In this document: positions 63,501-64,000 of the stretch, piece by piece | Position numbering within the stretch: position 1 is the first letter of the stretch | Layout of the letters: each line of letters begins with the position of its first letter | Assembly (NCBI GenBank): GCA_009792885.1 | Contig: WMCF01000025.1 | Coordinates: 833,233-897,232 of the forward strand | Length of the DNA: 64,000 bases | Reading direction: 5' to 3' | Origin: Eremophila alpestris peregrina | Lineage: Eukaryota; Chordata; Aves; Passeriformes; Alaudidae | Notes under the pieces: generated by a model | What the model saw: only the letters and a program-made list of their open reading frames with translations | Database searches by the model: none | What the model was told of the DNA's origin: nothing | Position numbers and translations under genes: made by a program

Positions 63501-64000
63501 TGTTCAGCACCCAATGTCACTATTTAGCTATAGAAGTTACTATTAAATAAAGTCAGTTCAGACCTTTACGAACCTAATTGCAGTGAACCTAAATTATGTA
63601 TTTAAATAACCACTAAAATCAATGAAATATGTTCTCTCCAACAAGTTAGACTTCTACCCCTCAAATCTGCTTTCTGGTGTATTATAGATATGAATGTAGA
63701 AGTAAATGACACTACACCTCACTGGAATCAGGACTACTAGTTTTAATCCCAGTAAAATTTGAGCGAATTGTATAGGATGGCCAGATTGATGATATTTACA
63801 AAGCCCTATTCTATTCTGTCACTGACAATTGTAAAGGATTAAGAAGAAATAACATGTTCCTTTGCACTGTGCATGTATGAAATCAGTGTGTACCAATTTA
63901 TCTCTTTTTCAATCATAATAAATTAAGCAACAATAGCAAATTTCAGCTGGCAAATGAAATGGTCAGAAGACTGGCACTAGACTACACATGGCTGCAAGCT

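Larger units (their letters stand above)
57519..64000. other. Non-coding; short sites only
   Basis: Contains the CTCF-like site, the hairpin and the tandem duplication listed separately. ORFs of up to 103 codons (63080-63391) have no recognisable domain. Confidence 0.6.

Noticed and set aside
1..64000. Bacterial-type features: operons, ribosome-binding sites, CRISPR arrays, tRNA/rRNA genes
   Set aside because: The DNA is vertebrate. No regularly spaced repeats and no tRNA- or rRNA-like sequence were seen.

Overview
This window looks like avian nuclear DNA, most likely from a songbird (Passeriformes). It appears to be intergenic or deep-intronic, with no recognisable protein-coding gene. The bird assignment rests on three CR1 (chicken repeat 1) LINE fragments, including a 3' end with the typical CR1 terminal wording, and on a 765-bp solo LTR whose 3' part reads like the LTRs I know from passerine genomes. 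The sequence is AT-rich and CpG-poor, contains poly(A)/poly(T) and simple repeats, and has one short assembly gap inside a pentanucleotide repeat. No open reading frame has recognisable homology outside the transposon remnants. The longest one (190 codons) lies inside the solo LTR.

Layout. 1-13 kb: AT-rich unique DNA with a conserved-looking block near 8.94-9.44 kb. 13.0-13.98 kb: a candidate regulatory cluster, with a perfect PBX-PREP/MEIS decamer next to a palindrome, then about 500 bp unusually rich in CpG, followed by a 33-base poly(A). 16.3-16.8 kb: old antisense CR1. 17-22 kb: unique DNA with a CRE palindrome, a G/T tract and a conserved-looking block at 20.04-20.33 kb. 22.09-22.82 kb: sense CR1 3' end with an internal deletion. 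26.07-26.84 kb: solo LTR with an exact 5-bp target-site duplication. 29.54-29.72 kb: (GGGAA)n with a 56-base N gap. 30-43 kb: AT-rich DNA with a long inverted repeat at 30.04 kb, conserved-looking blocks at 37.25-38.58 kb, an unexplained 146-codon ORF at 40.17 kb and a broken minus-strand reading frame at 42.0-42.5 kb. 42.99-43.13 kb: CR1 3' end, antisense. 43-54 kb: GC-richer patches (46.8-47.3 and 50.46-50.62 kb), an exact CTCF-consensus site inside a hairpin (51.21 kb) and a 1.5-kb pyrimidine-rich tract (52.14-53.64 kb). 54.9-57.4 kb: conserved-looking blocks, one carrying a repeated CpG-containing 11-mer. 57.4-64 kb: unique DNA with a weaker CTCF-like site, a 9-bp perfect hairpin and an 18-bp tandem duplication.

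The picture is a gene-poor regulatory landscape of the kind that often flanks developmental genes. That reading is inference: no locus can be named from the sequence, and conservation was judged by eye rather than by alignment. No new multi-gene system was found.
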